DNA of 64,000 bases from Copromyces sp. CBS 386.78 (GCA_030685235.1 MU839169.1:62001-126000), one strand, 5' to 3'; shown: positions 46,643-58,400, counted from the stretch's first letter. The notes: generated by a model not told the origin, from the sequence alone. Program-made: numbers and translations.

Positions 46643-47252
46643 CGAAAAGAATAAAATTTTTTATCACAGCGAGGAATCGAACAAGAGTCTAAAAATAAAA
46701 AACTACTTTATTAACCACTTGGCCACTAGGCCAAATTTCTTAAAAAAAAAACTGGTTTTTCTTGCCTATAAAGGGGAAGTTCAATATTAACTTTTTTTTT
46801 TTTTTTTTTTCTAAAGACCCGTTCGGTAAAAAATTTTTAAACTAAGATTTCTCGTTAAATAGAGGGCGCACGGACCTCCAGGCGGGTGCAAAATAACCAG
46901 AAAGAAATGGCGGTCATTTTGGTCCCCTTTCTATTTTTAGGGTTAGGGTTATTAGTAACAAAAAAACTTGGTCGTTTTCGCTTCCTTATAAAGGGGAAGT
47001 TCGATATTAAAGGAGGAAGGTAGGAAGGAAAGATTTAAAAAAAATTTCTAGGAAGGTAGGTGTAATTACGTTACGTATATAAAAATCCTATAATTGTAAA
47101 TATTGCAACGGTTGTAATACGGTTGCAGATATTATAACGGTTGTAATACGGTTGCAATATAGTTGCAAATGTTTTTGACCGTTGTACTACCGCTGCAGAT
47201 GTTAGAAACCGTTGTACAATTATAAAAGCATCCCTATATACCCCTAGCTAAG
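46310..47252. mobile_element. Foldback-like tRNA-cored element, copy 3
   Basis: 943 bp, same orientation as copy 1, flanked by TA (46308-46309 and 47253-47254). The inverted ends are built of CAACCGTATTGCAACCGTTCTACAACC-type modules. The core has the tRNA-like segment (46664-46732), a 28-base T run (about 46611-46638), a second T run near 46793, and TTAGGGTTAGGG near 46936-46950. Confidence 0.9.
46664..46732 (-). ncRNA. tRNA-like (SINE-type) segment, copy 3 (best preserved)
   Basis: Minus strand: GGCCTAGTGGCCAAGTGGTT contains a good A box, and TGTTCGATTCCTCGC a good B box. The anticodon arm is T-rich and ambiguous. The acceptor and T stems do not pair, so it is not a working tRNA. A possible Pol III start for the element RNA. 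Confidence 0.65.
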
Positions 47253-48175
47253 TAATTATATTCTTAATAATTTTAGTATATATTTCTCTTATTTTTATGA
47301 AAGAATAACTTTAAATTTTTATTACGAACTTCGTAAGTGCGTTCGTTTATATAATTATCTTCTTCTTTACTACCTTAATATATATTTTAAAATTAAATAT
47401 CCAATTTAATTAAACGCTTAAGAATTTTGTTAATTCTATCGGCTAAAGTATAACGCCGCCGATTGAGAAAGTATCGGCCCGCAATTACTTTATTTTTATA
47501 AAATATATAAACTCCGTTTTATTTATTTCAAGTTTTTTCTTTCGTTTTACCGCCTACTTAAAATAAATATTTTATACCGTTTAAAGTATTTTATAATTTC
47601 CTTTTATTATTATTACTATAGTAATAATGTTAGTATTATCGGCGAAACCGACGGTAATTATATTTCGGATTATTGTAAATTTATAATATAATGGGGTAAT
47701 AAAAAAAATAAAGGAGATAAGCGAGAGGGGGGAGCCCTAAGGAATTTTTACTTCGATATTATAGGGCGTAAATAGTTTATTATTAAGAAAAAGGGAACTT
47801 TTTTTCCCGTTAATAAAATTATTTACTTATTAGAATAATTAATATAAGAATTATATTTCCTATAAAGTATATAAGAACTACTTATAATTAATTCTATTAA
47901 ATATACCCTTTAAATCGAAGAATATTAGCGACGATACAGCTTTAAGTTTTTAAGCCGAATATAGTACGTCGGTAACTATTCTAATTACGAATTCTATTAA
48001 ACGCTTTAAACGGTTTCCTATTTATTTTTCCGGAAAAAACGACGCCGAAACCGGAAACGCCGATTTCTGGTTAGGAAGTGCTCCAAAACGAAAACTGATA
48101 ACGGCAATCGATTTAGGAGGGTTATTTACCCCCTTTGTAATATCCTACAACGACTATAGTAATAGTATTAAGCCG

Positions 48176-48628
48176 TTGCTGCCGATAATAATTAATAGAA
48201 GTGCGAGTAGGTTCGAAAATAGCGTCTATAACCCCTTCGGAGGCATTTCAAAATATAACGACCCTAACGCCGCACTTATTGTAAAAACTTCGGAAAAAAC
48301 AGAAGAAAACGATAAAACTATAAAGAAATTTATTATTATAGCGAATAAAACTACGGACTACGCCGCCGTAACGATTGATAACTATTATTAAATTCGAAAA
48401 TTCTTTTTCAAATTCGTAAAAACTTTTACGAAAAAAAGTAGGTCTAAAATGCTTGAAATAAATAAGGCCGCCGAAACCCAATTTATTATTAAGAAGGACT
48501 TTAACGATTTAAAGAAATTTATTTTAAAGGAAATAAAAAAGGACGTTTAAAAAGTATTAAAAAAATAGGTTAATATTATCCGGAAATTGCTGGATAAGGT
48601 TAGTACTACCTTCTACTATTTACCTACT
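48176..48628 (+). pseudogene. LINE-1 ORF1, first part
   Basis: The first 71 codons are open (48176-48391), then the frame continues with stops: NKAAETQFIIKKDFNDLKKFILKEIKKDV near 48460-48550, a Lys-rich helical stretch that could form a coiled coil, then a further helical part near 48600. It is interrupted at 48628 by Gypsy A2 and resumes at 56491. I choose ATG 48176 because the frame before it has no other ATG. ORF1 proteins of Tad-like LINEs bind the element RNA. Confidence 0.7.
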
Positions 48629-48850
48629 TATCACAGGATTAGCCTGTGACATGCCCACCCTACACCGACCCTTAGATATACTATGCCTAGAGTTATGGTA
48701 CGGTTACATATAGGGTTATATGCGCGCACGGACTAACCTTCCAGGGCTCTCGCCTATATAGCTAGTCCTCCGCACATATCCTTCCTTTCCTCTCCTTCGT
48801 ATAACAACGTATATCCTACCCTACCCCTAATAGTACCTCACCCCGTAATA
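48629..48850 (+). repeat. 5' LTR of Gypsy A2
   Basis: 222 bp; begins TATCACAGGATTAGCCTGTGAC.. and ends GTAATA. Differences from the 3' LTR (TATTATAGGATTAGCTTATAA) are C-to-T and G-to-A. Confidence 0.95.
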
Positions 48851-49059
48851 GTTTATTATACCTTACTATTACGCTACGTACGTGTAAGGGAGATAGATTT
48901 AGATTACGTTTAGTATAAAAAAGATTATTTAAATCGTATCTGTAATTAATTACTCCGCGATTAAAGATTCGACCCCTTACGAACGGGGTAAATAAAGATT
49001 CGGTCGCAAATAGTACAATTCAAATTAAGTAATACAATACAAGTATTAGGTTTATTTCT

Positions 49060-50880
49060 TTCTCCCTCTTATACCTATTAATTAAAACGGTACATTTAAA
49101 AAAACTACCGTATCTACGTTAATTTAATAATTAATAACGGACTAACTATAAATTATTACCGACAATTTTATTATAGCAACCGCTATCGGAGCTCTTCAAA
49201 CTTTCAATATCGACCCCGCGAATTAAATAATTTACAATACCCTCGCTAAAATATTTATAAACCTCAATAATAATCCTACTACTTATTCTCTATTTATTTA
49301 TACTATAGACTATACTTTCGTATTTACTTCGGTCCTAATACTTTATAATATTGCCTTTACTTTTAACCGTTTCGTTTATAACGACGTAATCGAAGCTTGT
49401 ATACGCGCCTAAAGAATTAAGGAGGATCTTATTAAATCCTACCAAAAAATCGATCGTTTAAATAATCGTAATACTAAATTTCAATAAAGTATTAACGAAT
49501 TTAAGCAATTTTTTAACGACTTTAAAATTAATACTTTCAAATCTTTTTAGAAATAGAAAAATAAGTACGCCGAAACTATTATTAAAGTTTGCATTCAATT
49601 AAAATAAATTCAAAAAATTATAATTATTATAATACTTATTATATTAATTACGGGTATTAATAGTAATAGCTATAGGTCGGTGCAATTACGCATATATATT
49701 ATTCTATTTAATAGTAAGGGTACTACTTAATTAAAAAAAGCGGAAAAATATTACTCTTAGCGTATAAAAGTTAAGCTTTATTAAATTAACGAGCTTGCTT
49801 ACTTCGCTTCCGAATTAAAGCGTTTTTTATATATCGCTAAATATTTCGAAGGCCCCCTATTCGCAGCTATCGAATCCTAATTAACTAATATTTTTAAATA
49901 TTCTACTAACAATATTAAATAAAAGTAGAAGACCGCTATAAATTTCTTTAAAGAGTTCGATATTAAATACGATAATTCCAACTTCGCCGTTATTATTCGT
50001 CGCGAATTTAATAATTTGAAAATAATTAAAGATATATATTAGGCCGTTTTTAAAGACCGTTTTACTATCCTTATCGATTAATACGAAATAAACGACACTA
50101 TAAAAATATATTACTTTTATAAAAAAATTAATAAAGCCGTCCGCGATATTATCGCTTATTAATACCCGCTCTTAGTTGAAAATAATTTTACTAAATAGCT
50201 TTAAATAGCCCGCTCCCTAGCCTAGAGCTATAAGGATAATATTTACTACAAGAAATTCGCTAACCCGTTTTATAAACTATCCGCCGCTAATAATAATAAT
50301 ACTACCTCTTCTTTAGAATAGCCTATTAACTAAAATAATAATATAATAGACCTTAACTCTATATCCGCTACCGATATTATTATATATAGTATAATCTCTT
50401 AAAAAGTTTTTAAATATCGTATAAAGACTAGAATTTATACCCATTATAATTATAAAAACTATTTTTCGGCTGTATATTATACCTATATTAATTTTAACAA
50501 AGACCCCCCCGCTTCTACCCGCGGCGGCGGTCGCGGTAGTTGTAGTAGAGGCGGTAGTAGAGGAGGCGGCAAAGGCGGTAATAATAACGCCGCTCCTTAA
50601 TAGGGCTAGTACGGCTACAGCTAATAAGGCTACGGCTAGTAGAGCTACGGCTAATAATATTAAATTAACATTATAAACGCCTAAGCGGCTAATAATAACG
50701 CTGCGGTACCATAATATTAGCAGGCCCCAATCCCCGTATACGTCCCCGGCTTCGTCGGCCCTATCTAAAGTAATAAAACTAATTATATTAACTAGTAAGG
50801 AAATATATAGCCTCTAAACTAAATTGCGATTAGAGGCAACCATTTATAAAGTAAAAAGAGGAGGGTAATATTACTATATA
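49060..50880 (+). pseudogene. Gypsy A2 gag
   Basis: Homologous over its length to A1 gag (8370-10160). The tail near 50510-50650 stays GC-rich and shows Gly/Ser/Arg repeats (GGGRGSCSRGGSRGGGKGG-like). Such Gly/Arg-rich tails can bind nucleic acid in place of a zinc knuckle; I see no CCHC motif here. The frame is broken by many stops. Confidence 0.7.
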
Positions 50881-50939
50881 ATTAAATATAGTTAAAATTT
50901 ATAAATCTTCCGTAAATAGCCGTTATAAATACTTTAAAT

Positions 50940-51245
50940 TATTAAACTTCTTTATTTAATTATCCGACAGATTGCGTAAAATATATTATTTAAGCCTAGT
51001 CGATAGCGGTTATATTACTTTAAATTTTATTAATAAATATTTTATTTATCGTTACCATTTCCCCTTTTTCAAATTTACGAACCTTAAAATCCTATACCTC
51101 GCTGACGGAAGTCCCGCTAAAAGTAATATTACCTATTTTATAAGAATTATAATAAGGATAGGCTATTATGATAAAATTATTAATCTACTTATTTATAATT
51201 TAGCCGAAAATAATCCCGTTATTCTAAATTACTTATAATTAATTT
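50940..51245 (+). pseudogene. Gypsy A2 aspartic protease (open remnant 50972-51238)
   Basis: 88 open codons. LSLVDSGYITLNFI keeps the catalytic D-S-G near residue 11, followed by FKFTNLKILYLADGSPAKS (flap region) and LIYNLAENNPVILNYL at the end (family DxxxxxxVILGLPWL). This is the only retropepsin active site in the window that is still intact in sequence, although the domain is cut from the rest of the polyprotein by stops. It aligns with the Gypsy E remnant at 36375-36638. Confidence 0.85.
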
Positions 51246-52149
51246 ACTATTCATTAAATATTTTATAGTTTTACAATTCACTTTAATTTACTATAGCCTA
51301 CGAAGAATATAATTGTCTTTTAAAGGGGATCCTTAATAATAAGCGAGAAACCCTAATAATAAATTTAGTTACTTAATTTAACGTAACGAATTTAATATTT
51401 AAAAAGGCTACGTACGAAGAGGTCCTAAATAAAAGTAAACCTAATATTAAGCCTTAAACGGATATCCTACGCCGTATTTCTATTACTACAATTATAAAAC
51501 GAGTGGCTCGATAATAGTTTAATTATTTCTATAATCGGATCGCTTACCGCTTAAAAATTTCCACAATTAGTAAAATTCTAATAAGCCTTAAGCAAACTAT
51601 TATATTTAATATTATCCCTTATAGCGTAATCCCCCTTCCTCTATTATAAATAGTCCTAATACCTTACTAAGTAGCTAAAAAATTCCGTATTATTATTATA
51701 AACTATTGAATTTAAATCCGTCACCTCTATATCCTAGTAAATCCTATTAACCCTAACGATATTAAAGAATTGTCCGCTACCGCCTTCAATTAACTAATAA
51801 AGAAATATAATTTCTAAATTATCCGTACTATATAAATTAATATACCCGAAGATATTAAACGTATATTAGAGGAAGATTAATTCGTAGAAAAATATAGTAT
51901 TTTAAACCCGTATACCCTAAATAATAAGTTAATACTAAAGATAATTAAAGAGGTACTAATAGGGAGGGGCTAGAGGTATAAGAAGTTTTTCGGCAATAAT
52001 TTTTATTATTAAATCGATAATTTAGCAAGTAAAAGTAACGTAGCTACTTTAAGAGCTGTTAAAATCTCTAATTCTATTAAAATTATTAATACGGATAACG
52101 ATTTCCCCTAGTATAAAGAAACTATCGATTAATATTTCGCCGCTAATAA

Positions 52150-53620
52150 TATTGCCTTACGTAAAATTATTTCGGAAAATATTACGAAATTTTACGAAAA
52201 AGCTAATAAACTCCCCAAAATTAACGAATAAATTTAAGCTAAATTATTTTAATAGTACTAGTATTATACAAATACTTTCCGTTAAGAGGGAATTAAAACC
52301 CTTCCCCCTTACCGTTCCTACGACTTTAAAATCGAGCTCCGCCCGGAAATTATACCCCTAACTATTCGTAAACGCCCTTTTAACCCCAACGAATTTAATA
52401 TTATAAAAAAGTAAATCGATAATATATTATAAAAGAAATTTATCTAGCTATTATAATTAAAAATATCCGCCTTAATCCTTCTAATAAAAATATTAAGTAA
52501 AAGAATTCGTATTTACGTAAATTGCTACAATATTAATAATATTACTTTTAAATTACAATATCCACTACCGCTAATTAAAAAAACCTTTAATATAATCTAT
52601 TATACTAAGATTTTTACTAAATTCAATATTATCGTTACTTTTAACCGTATCCGTATTAAGGAGGGGTACGAATAATTTATAACTTTTATAATATAATTTA
52701 ATCTATTTAAATCGTTAATAATTCTATTTAGCTTATAAAACGCCCCCGGGGCTTTCTAAAACTATATTAATAATATCCTTTATAACATTCTCAACGTTTA
52801 TACAACTACTTATTTCGACAACGTTTTAATTTATTTTAATAACGTTAAAAACTATAAATAATATATAAACAATATCCTTAACTACTTAATTAAAATAAAC
52901 TTTAGCGTTAATATTAATAAATACGAATTTTATATAATATAAACGAAATATTTAGGCCTTATTATTATACTAAGAAGTATCGAAATAAATCTAAAAAAAG
53001 TTAAAGCCGTTACCAATTAAATAGTCCTCCAATTTAAAAAGTCCTTATAATCTTTCTTAAGTTTCGCAAACTTCTATTACCGTTTTATTAAAGATTTCTC
53101 AATAATAGTAGGATTATTATACGAATTTACGAAGAAGGATACTATATAATTATAATTTACTACATATAATTCCGCTTTTGAAGCTTAAAAATAGGCTTTT
53201 ATTAACGGACCTATATTAAAGATTTATAATTAATTTAAAAAAACGGTAATTGAAATAGATACTTTTAATTAGGCTACAAGCGGTATTCTCTTTTAATATA
53301 ATAATAATAATGTTTTCTACTTAGTTACCTACTTTTTATTTAAGTATACAGTTTAAAAGTATAATTATAATATATACGATAAAGAACTATTCGCTATTAT
53401 TAAAGTATTAGAAGAATAGAGACTAGAATTTGAAAGAATTTAATAGCCTTTCAATATTTTAATAAATTATAAAAATTTTTAGACCTTTATAATTAATAAA
53501 TAATTTACTTAACGTTATATAAAGTAGTCTTAATTCTTATTATAATTTAATTTCTTAATTAAATATATTTTAAGGCTATAAAATTTTCGCCCTAATACTT
53601 TAGATTATAAATTTAATAAT
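52150..53620 (+). pseudogene. Gypsy A2 reverse transcriptase and RNase H
   Basis: Same blocks as in A1. The open part 52152-52361 lies at the start (EKL-KFYEK to RPF); then RIRIYVNYYNINN-like residues near 52510, FNIIVTFNRIRI near 52630, and the catalytic box as YFDNVLIYFNNV near 52815-52850, with the second Asp changed to Asn. RNase H: YNIYDKELFAIIKVLEE near 53365-53415, then FTINK-FTQRYIK near 53480-53520. Dead. Confidence 0.88.
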
Positions 53621-53849
53621 TACCCTACTAATATTGATAATAATTATTTAGTAGTCCGCTAGCGAATATTTTTAAATTCTATATAATTTGAAAACGGTTA
53701 TTTTAACCTTTTAAATTTTACATTCTATTTAATAAGTAATTATAACAATAAATTTATTAACGATATTATTTTAAATAGCTACGAAACTTCCGTTTTCCTT
53801 TAGGAAGTCGTTTCTTACCTCGCGGACCCCGCTTATAAATAATAAATTC

Positions 53850-55333
53850 CTAATATTAAAAAGGTTTTTTATAAAATATTCGTAGAATATTAGGTTATTA
53901 ATAACGGAGTAATTAAATAGCGTAATAAAATTATTATCAATCTTTATAATAAAGAATTTTAATTCGTCCTAATTAATTATTAATATAATTCCCCTAACGT
54001 AAAATCCCCTAACTATAATATAATTTACAACCTTCTTTAATATAATTTTTATTAAGAGGGGATAATTTATAATATTAGAGTTTTCTATAAAAATTATTTC
54101 CTTTACGCTAAAACGAAATTTTTAAAATAAAGATCCGCTAGTTTCCTTAAATTTTCTAAAGTTTTATTCGTTTTATAAAAAAATATTTCTATTAATTATA
54201 TTACTCCGCTATTTTTAAATATTTATTTCGGCTAAACCTTTAAATATATCGCTATCGTTATTGACCGATTAATTAAAATATATTATTATATCCTAACGGT
54301 AATTCTAGAGGTTAAAGAATTAATTAATCGCTTTATCGACTAGGTATACTACCTTTATAATTTACTAAATATAATCTTTTTTAATTGTGGTACGTAATTT
54401 ATTTTACGTTTTTAGAATATTCTATATAAACGGTTTATTATTATTCGTAAATTAACTTCTATTTTCTATCCCTAAATTAACGTTTAAACTAAACGTATTA
54501 ATATAGAAATAGAATAATTCCTTTATCTTTATATTAATTAGGTATAAATTAATTAAATTAAATAGCTTCCTTTCACTAAATTTATAAATAATAATATAAT
54601 ATTATTATTAACTGGCGTTTCGCTTTTCTTTACTAACTACGGTTTTTACCCCCGAATAAGTATAGAATTTCGTACTCCGCTATATTTAAATTTATTACCT
54701 ACTTAATTAAAAGAATATTATAAGGCTAATAAATTAATTGACTATTTCTAAACGATTTAGGACTTCGCTTCGTAATAGACTAGACGGATTTAAGTACGAT
54801 ATAAAAATAATATTAACCGTTATCGAATCGATTCCTTTAAATATAAGGAAAGGGATTTAATATTATTTAATATAATTAATTTCATTAATAGTCGCCCGAT
54901 ATTAAAGTTTTGCTTTCGATGGGAAGGCCTGTTGAAAATTATACGAGTAAAGTTTTATACAGTTTATTTCGTCCTATTTTTAAATATAAAGTATGCCTTT
55001 ATTTTTTACGTTTCGATAGTTTAACTTTAAATTAGTAGAAGCCTCCTTGGTTAGAATATTTTAATGGACGTTAGAGTAAATAACGGTAGAGTTATAATCT
55101 ATATAAATAATTATGAGGAATGTACCGAGTAGGATTTCGAGAAATTTATCGATTATATTTAGCTAGGTAATAATACTTACTAGTATTACTATATATAATA
55201 GAAAGGTAATTATTAACCGATTTAGGAATTTAAGGCTAACGTTATTAATTGCGAAGAGATAATTTTATATTTTTATAAGGAGAATCCCGATAAGTTAATG
55301 CCTTCCGAAATACGGTAATAGTCCGAATATATT
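53850..55333 (+). pseudogene. Gypsy A2 integrase and C-terminal region, part 1
   Basis: Integrase core with FKYIAIVIDRLIKIYYYI near 54240-54290 (the first catalytic Asp, VID, is kept), FYP-INVQ near 54460, and FFTNYGFYPRISI near 54640. Then a NLILFNIINFINSRPILKFCF-like part near 54870. It continues into the tail, interrupted by MITE-2 at 55340. Confidence 0.85.
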
Positions 55334-55339
55334 ATTAAT

Positions 55340-55877
55340 AGAGGATGTCTATTCGTACTGTTGACATCGTCTTCTGAGACTGTACCCCACTTTTTTTTCC
55401 ATACCCATCCCTAACCCTAGCGTCCCCGCACCAGTCCCCCTCGTACCGCGACCGCCAAGCTCCTAGATTACAGCCCATTACACATTCTAACCCCTGCACA
55501 GCACACGTATCGCTGACAGCCGTGACAATCGCTGACAGCCGTGACAATCGCTGATAGCCGCCGTGACAATTACTAATAGCTGTGACAATCGCTAACAGCC
55601 GTAACAATCGCTGACAGCCGTCATAATCGCTGACAGCCGTGACAATCGCTGACAGCCGTGACAATCGCTGACAGCCGTGACAAGCGCTGACCGTGCACCT
55701 CTGGGTGCGAGTCTGGGACTATGTACGGCGCCGTTTTATGTCAGGTTACGAAAGAATGTAAAGCCCAGATTTTGCGGGGAATCTTGACGAAATTTTCGAA
55801 AGAATACTTCTGAAGGTCGGAGTCGGGTGGGGTACAGTCTCAGAAGACGATGTTAACAGTACGAATAGACATCCTCT
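55340..55877. mobile_element. MITE-2: GC-rich TIR element inserted in Gypsy A2
   Basis: 538 bp. TIRs of about 50 bp start AGAGGATGTCTATTCGTACTG (left) and pair with the right end at 55877. Flanked by ATTAAT on both sides (55334-55339, 55878-55883). The empty site in Gypsy A1 (near 14625-14635) reads ATATATTAATACC, so the duplicated word is TA-rich. The inner part is a reversed homologue of MITE-1, including the 19-bp minisatellite and a GTATTCTTTCGAAAATTTCG-like segment (MITE-1 at 4833-4853). The TIRs of the two differ clearly, so they are two subfamilies. It is hardly touched by RIP although the Gypsy around it is. Confidence 0.92.
55508..55690. repeat. 19-bp minisatellite in MITE-2
   Basis: About nine units of CGCTGACAGCCGTGACAAT with point variants. 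A 109-codon minus-strand open stretch across it exists because 19 bp times 3 gives a 19-residue repeat without a stop; it is not a gene in my view. Confidence 0.93.
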
Positions 55878-55883
55878 ATTAAT

Positions 55884-56250
55884 ACTGCCTAAGTACTTAA
55901 TCTTAAGCTTAAAACCCCCGAAGCCGCTCTTAAACCCCCTAGATGGCGCTCCACCCGCTTAATACGCTGTAATTGAGAGTCTGCTATTGTAATCGATATA
56001 TTAATGCTATTGCTAGACGGCGTTACGACCGGTTGTAAACTAATTAAACTGTTGAATAAGGAGGTGGAAGAATTTTTAGCTTTATTATGCGGGAAGATCC
56101 TACGAAGGTTGCTAGATATTTGGGTAGGTAGGATACTACCTATAGAGGTTACCGATTATAATAAGATATTAGAGGAGATAGAGTTAAACGATTATAATAG
56201 TTAAATTATTATTTTATATATATATTGTTTAAAGCTATTAAAATTTTTTT
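55884..56250 (+). pseudogene. Gypsy A2 C-terminal region, part 2
   Basis: Continues the polyprotein tail after MITE-2: a proline-rich KPPEAALKPPRWRSTRLIR-like part near 55915-55965, then an open end 56004-56204 with TTGCKLIKLLNKEVEEFLALL and a final EELNDYNS-like segment. It aligns with 14720-14960 of A1, where the same part has stops. Confidence 0.8.
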
Positions 56251-56263
56251 TGAGGGGGGATAG

Positions 56264-56485
56264 TATTATAGGATTAGCTTATAATATGCCTACCCTATAC
56301 CGACCCTTAGATGTGCCATGCCTAGAATTATAGTACGGTTATGTGTAGGGTTATGTGCGCGTACGGACTAGCCTTCTAGGGCATTCGCCTATATAGCCAG
56401 TCCTCCGCATATATCCTTCCTTTCCTCTCCTTCGTACAATAACGTATATCCTACCCTACCCCCAACAGTGCCTCACCCCGTGATA
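56264..56485 (+). repeat. 3' LTR of Gypsy A2
   Basis: 222 bp, TATTATAGG to GTGATA, followed by the TSD CTACT. Confidence 0.95.
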
Positions 56486-56490
56486 CTACT

Positions 56491-57519
56491 ATTATTATTA
56501 AAAAATTTATCCCCTCTAACCGTAAATATTAATTTATTATTAAAAGGGTTTAAACTACCGCCGAATTTACTATACGTTCGAACGATAATATAAAGTAGGC
56601 TATTGAAAACGCTTTAAAAGAGAACCCGTAAAAAGTAATTTATATAGCTATTAAAATAATAATGAGCGGAGATTATATAATTATTTTTAATGAATTAATT
56701 AAGGATTAGTATTAGAAATATTAAATTTAAGTTAAAAAGGTCTTTAAAAAAGAGGTTATTATTTTTTTAAATATTATAGCCGTTTTAATTAAGGGAATCC
56801 TATAGGCTAGTATCGACGTAAAATAACTTAAATCGGTTATATAGGAAATAAAGGAGAGGAATAAAGAGGTAAAGATTATTCGGGTTAAATTTTAGAAGAA
56901 ATGTTAAGGGGAGGAAAGAAGAATATTCCTAATAGAAATTACGATTGCGAAGGCCGTAATCTTCTTTTAAAAGAATTTTTTCTTTTAGGATGGTGGCGTA
57001 TACGTATACGAGCCGTTCTAAATTATAGCTTTTACTTAAAAATATTTTAAATATTAGTATTTTAGATATATAGCCAGATTCTATCGTTAAAAGGACGTTT
57101 ATAATTATTATAGTAAAATTAAGTACGAAGGGCCGCGTATAGGAGAAGAAAATTGCCCTTTGAATAAAAATAGTTCTTTAATTTTTTATAAACTATATAG
57201 GAAGTCGGAGTATTTCGCTTTTAATAAGAAGCGATACTCGTTCGTAAAAGTATTTTACGTAAAAATATTAATTAATTATGCCGAAAAGCTTTGTAGCTTT
57301 ATTATTTGTAAAAGACCGGCTAAATTAGTATTAAAACCGATAATAAAAATAGAGGAGGACGTTATAATTCCTAACGCCCCCTTTAATTCTTATTTAATTA
57401 TAATTTTAGAAAGATTATTTATAGGAAGAAGAAAAAGAGGCCGCCCTAAAAAGATTAGAGGCGGCTTTCGGCCGAAATCCGTAAATATAAATTTAATAAA
57501 TATTTATACCCGCTTTTAA
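56491..57519 (+). pseudogene. LINE-1 ORF1, second part, with zinc knuckles and AT-hook
   Basis: Resumes ORF1 after Gypsy A2 (KKFIPSNRKYQFIIKRV near 56495). The RNA-binding domain includes IAIKIIMSGDYIIIFNEL near 56640-56700. Three zinc-knuckle-like units follow at 57030-57230 (CxxC with GYIARFY, then YNYYSKIKYEGP, then YKLYRKSEYFAFNKK; Cys and His mostly Tyr). The last 119 codons are open (57160-57519) and end with GRRKRGRPKKIRGGF, a canonical AT-hook core (RGRP) flanked by basic residues. An AT-hook would bind AT-rich DNA minor grooves, which fits an element living in AT-rich DNA. Broken upstream by stops. Confidence 0.82.
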
Positions 57520-57529
57520 AATGTAGGTA

Positions 57530-58400
57530 ATTATATCCGTATTAATTTTATTACTATTACGCTTTTAATTATTATTATTATTTCTAAAGAAATAATACCC
57601 CCTTAGCCCGTTATTAAATTAGAAGGTAGCTTTTTATAGGGTAATTAATAATTTAATTAAAAATATTCTATTAGAATATAGGGAAATCGTACGGAAGAAG
57701 GAAAATGCTATTTGAATAAAAGGAGATTTATAATATTATAGCGATCTAAAAATTGGGTAGAAATTTAAATAAGGATATTTATTAGCCGAAGGGTAATAAA
57801 TATTATAGCATTAATTATTTGGAGAAGGGTAGAGTAGTAATTTATATAAATAAGAAGTAGAATTTAAAGGATTTAGCCTTCTGGGTTAGGAAGGATTGGG
57901 CTACGGTAACGTTAAAGAATTTACGAGAACTAATAATTATTTATTTTATTTACTCCTTTATTTTCCTTTAAAGTACGCTAAAATATTAGTAGGGGTTTCC
58001 CTTTTTCGAATTCTTCGAAGAAAGACCCCCGGCCGGTTAATATATAATTGTAGGGGATTATAACTTCTATTACCCTAATTAGGACTTAGAAAATAGGACT
58101 AGTTCGGGCGCTATAAAATTATTTATATAAGTATAGTAATAGAAATTTAATTTCGTTACCCCCCGTAGGGAATTAATAAAGTTCGGAAATACGATTAAAG
58201 GAGAGAAAAATAAAATAATTAATTACGTATAAATTTTATAAAGTATTAAAGCCGAATATTAGGGAATATAATAGTACGGGCAAATAGGTTTGGATTATTA
58301 CCCCTAAGAAATTTAAATTTAAATAGAAAAAAGAAATAAGAAAGCGGAAAGAGAGGAAAATTTTAATTAGAATTTAATAGACGTAGAAAAGGTATAGGAA
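57530..58400 (+). pseudogene. LINE-1 ORF2 endonuclease (AP-type)
   Basis: Degenerate coding directly after ORF1. Recognisable near 57930-58090: LFILFTPLFSF (family xIxxVYxxP), then GIITSITLIRTQKI where the family has GDFNxxHPxW, and APGAIK-like residues. AP-type endonucleases nick the target for primed reverse transcription. Active-site residues are altered and stops are frequent. Confidence 0.7.

Larger units (their letters stand above)
46025..48043 (-). pseudogene. LINE-2: Tad-like LINE ORF2 fragment (RT), minus strand, split by foldback copy 3
   Basis: Two parts, 48043-47255 and 46307-46025, join when the foldback element is removed. The reading starts FPEK-IGNRLKR near 48030, then FFDLKGIFNRINYK (family FDLxGAFDxVxH) near 47900, GSPLSLISFIFFITPLY near 47720, and VGFADNTNIITI near 47650 (family FADDT; the second Asp is now Asn). 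Then follow KTEFIYF near 47490 and, after the gap, LIKY-IKYLKIVIKTYKAI near 46200 and KRICTFEERF near 46120. It is closely related to the LINE on the plus strand at 58700-62200. Both ends are truncated. Confidence 0.88.
48629..56485 (+). mobile_element. Gypsy A2: complete RIPped Ty3/Gypsy element in LINE-1 ORF1
   Basis: 7857 bp including a 538-bp MITE. LTRs 48629-48850 and 56264-56485 (222 bp each), ends TATCAC/GTGATA, TSD CTACT at 48624-48628 and 56486-56490. Same family and gene order as Gypsy A1 (7945-15238). The 3' LTR keeps GTGATA while the A1 ends read GTAATA, which confirms the original ends. Polypurine tract TGAGGGGGGA at 56251-56260. Inactivated by stops throughout. Confidence 0.96.

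Noticed and set aside
46936..46950. Telomere repeat (TTAGGG)
   Set aside because: Only two units, and at the same place inside copies 1 and 3 of an element; it is part of that element, not a chromosome end.
55335..55664. 109-codon frame with a 19-residue repeat
   Set aside because: It is the translation of the MITE-2 minisatellite, open only because the unit has no stop in that frame.
55508..55690. CRISPR array
   Set aside because: The units are contiguous 19-bp tandem repeats without spacers, in a eukaryotic transposon.
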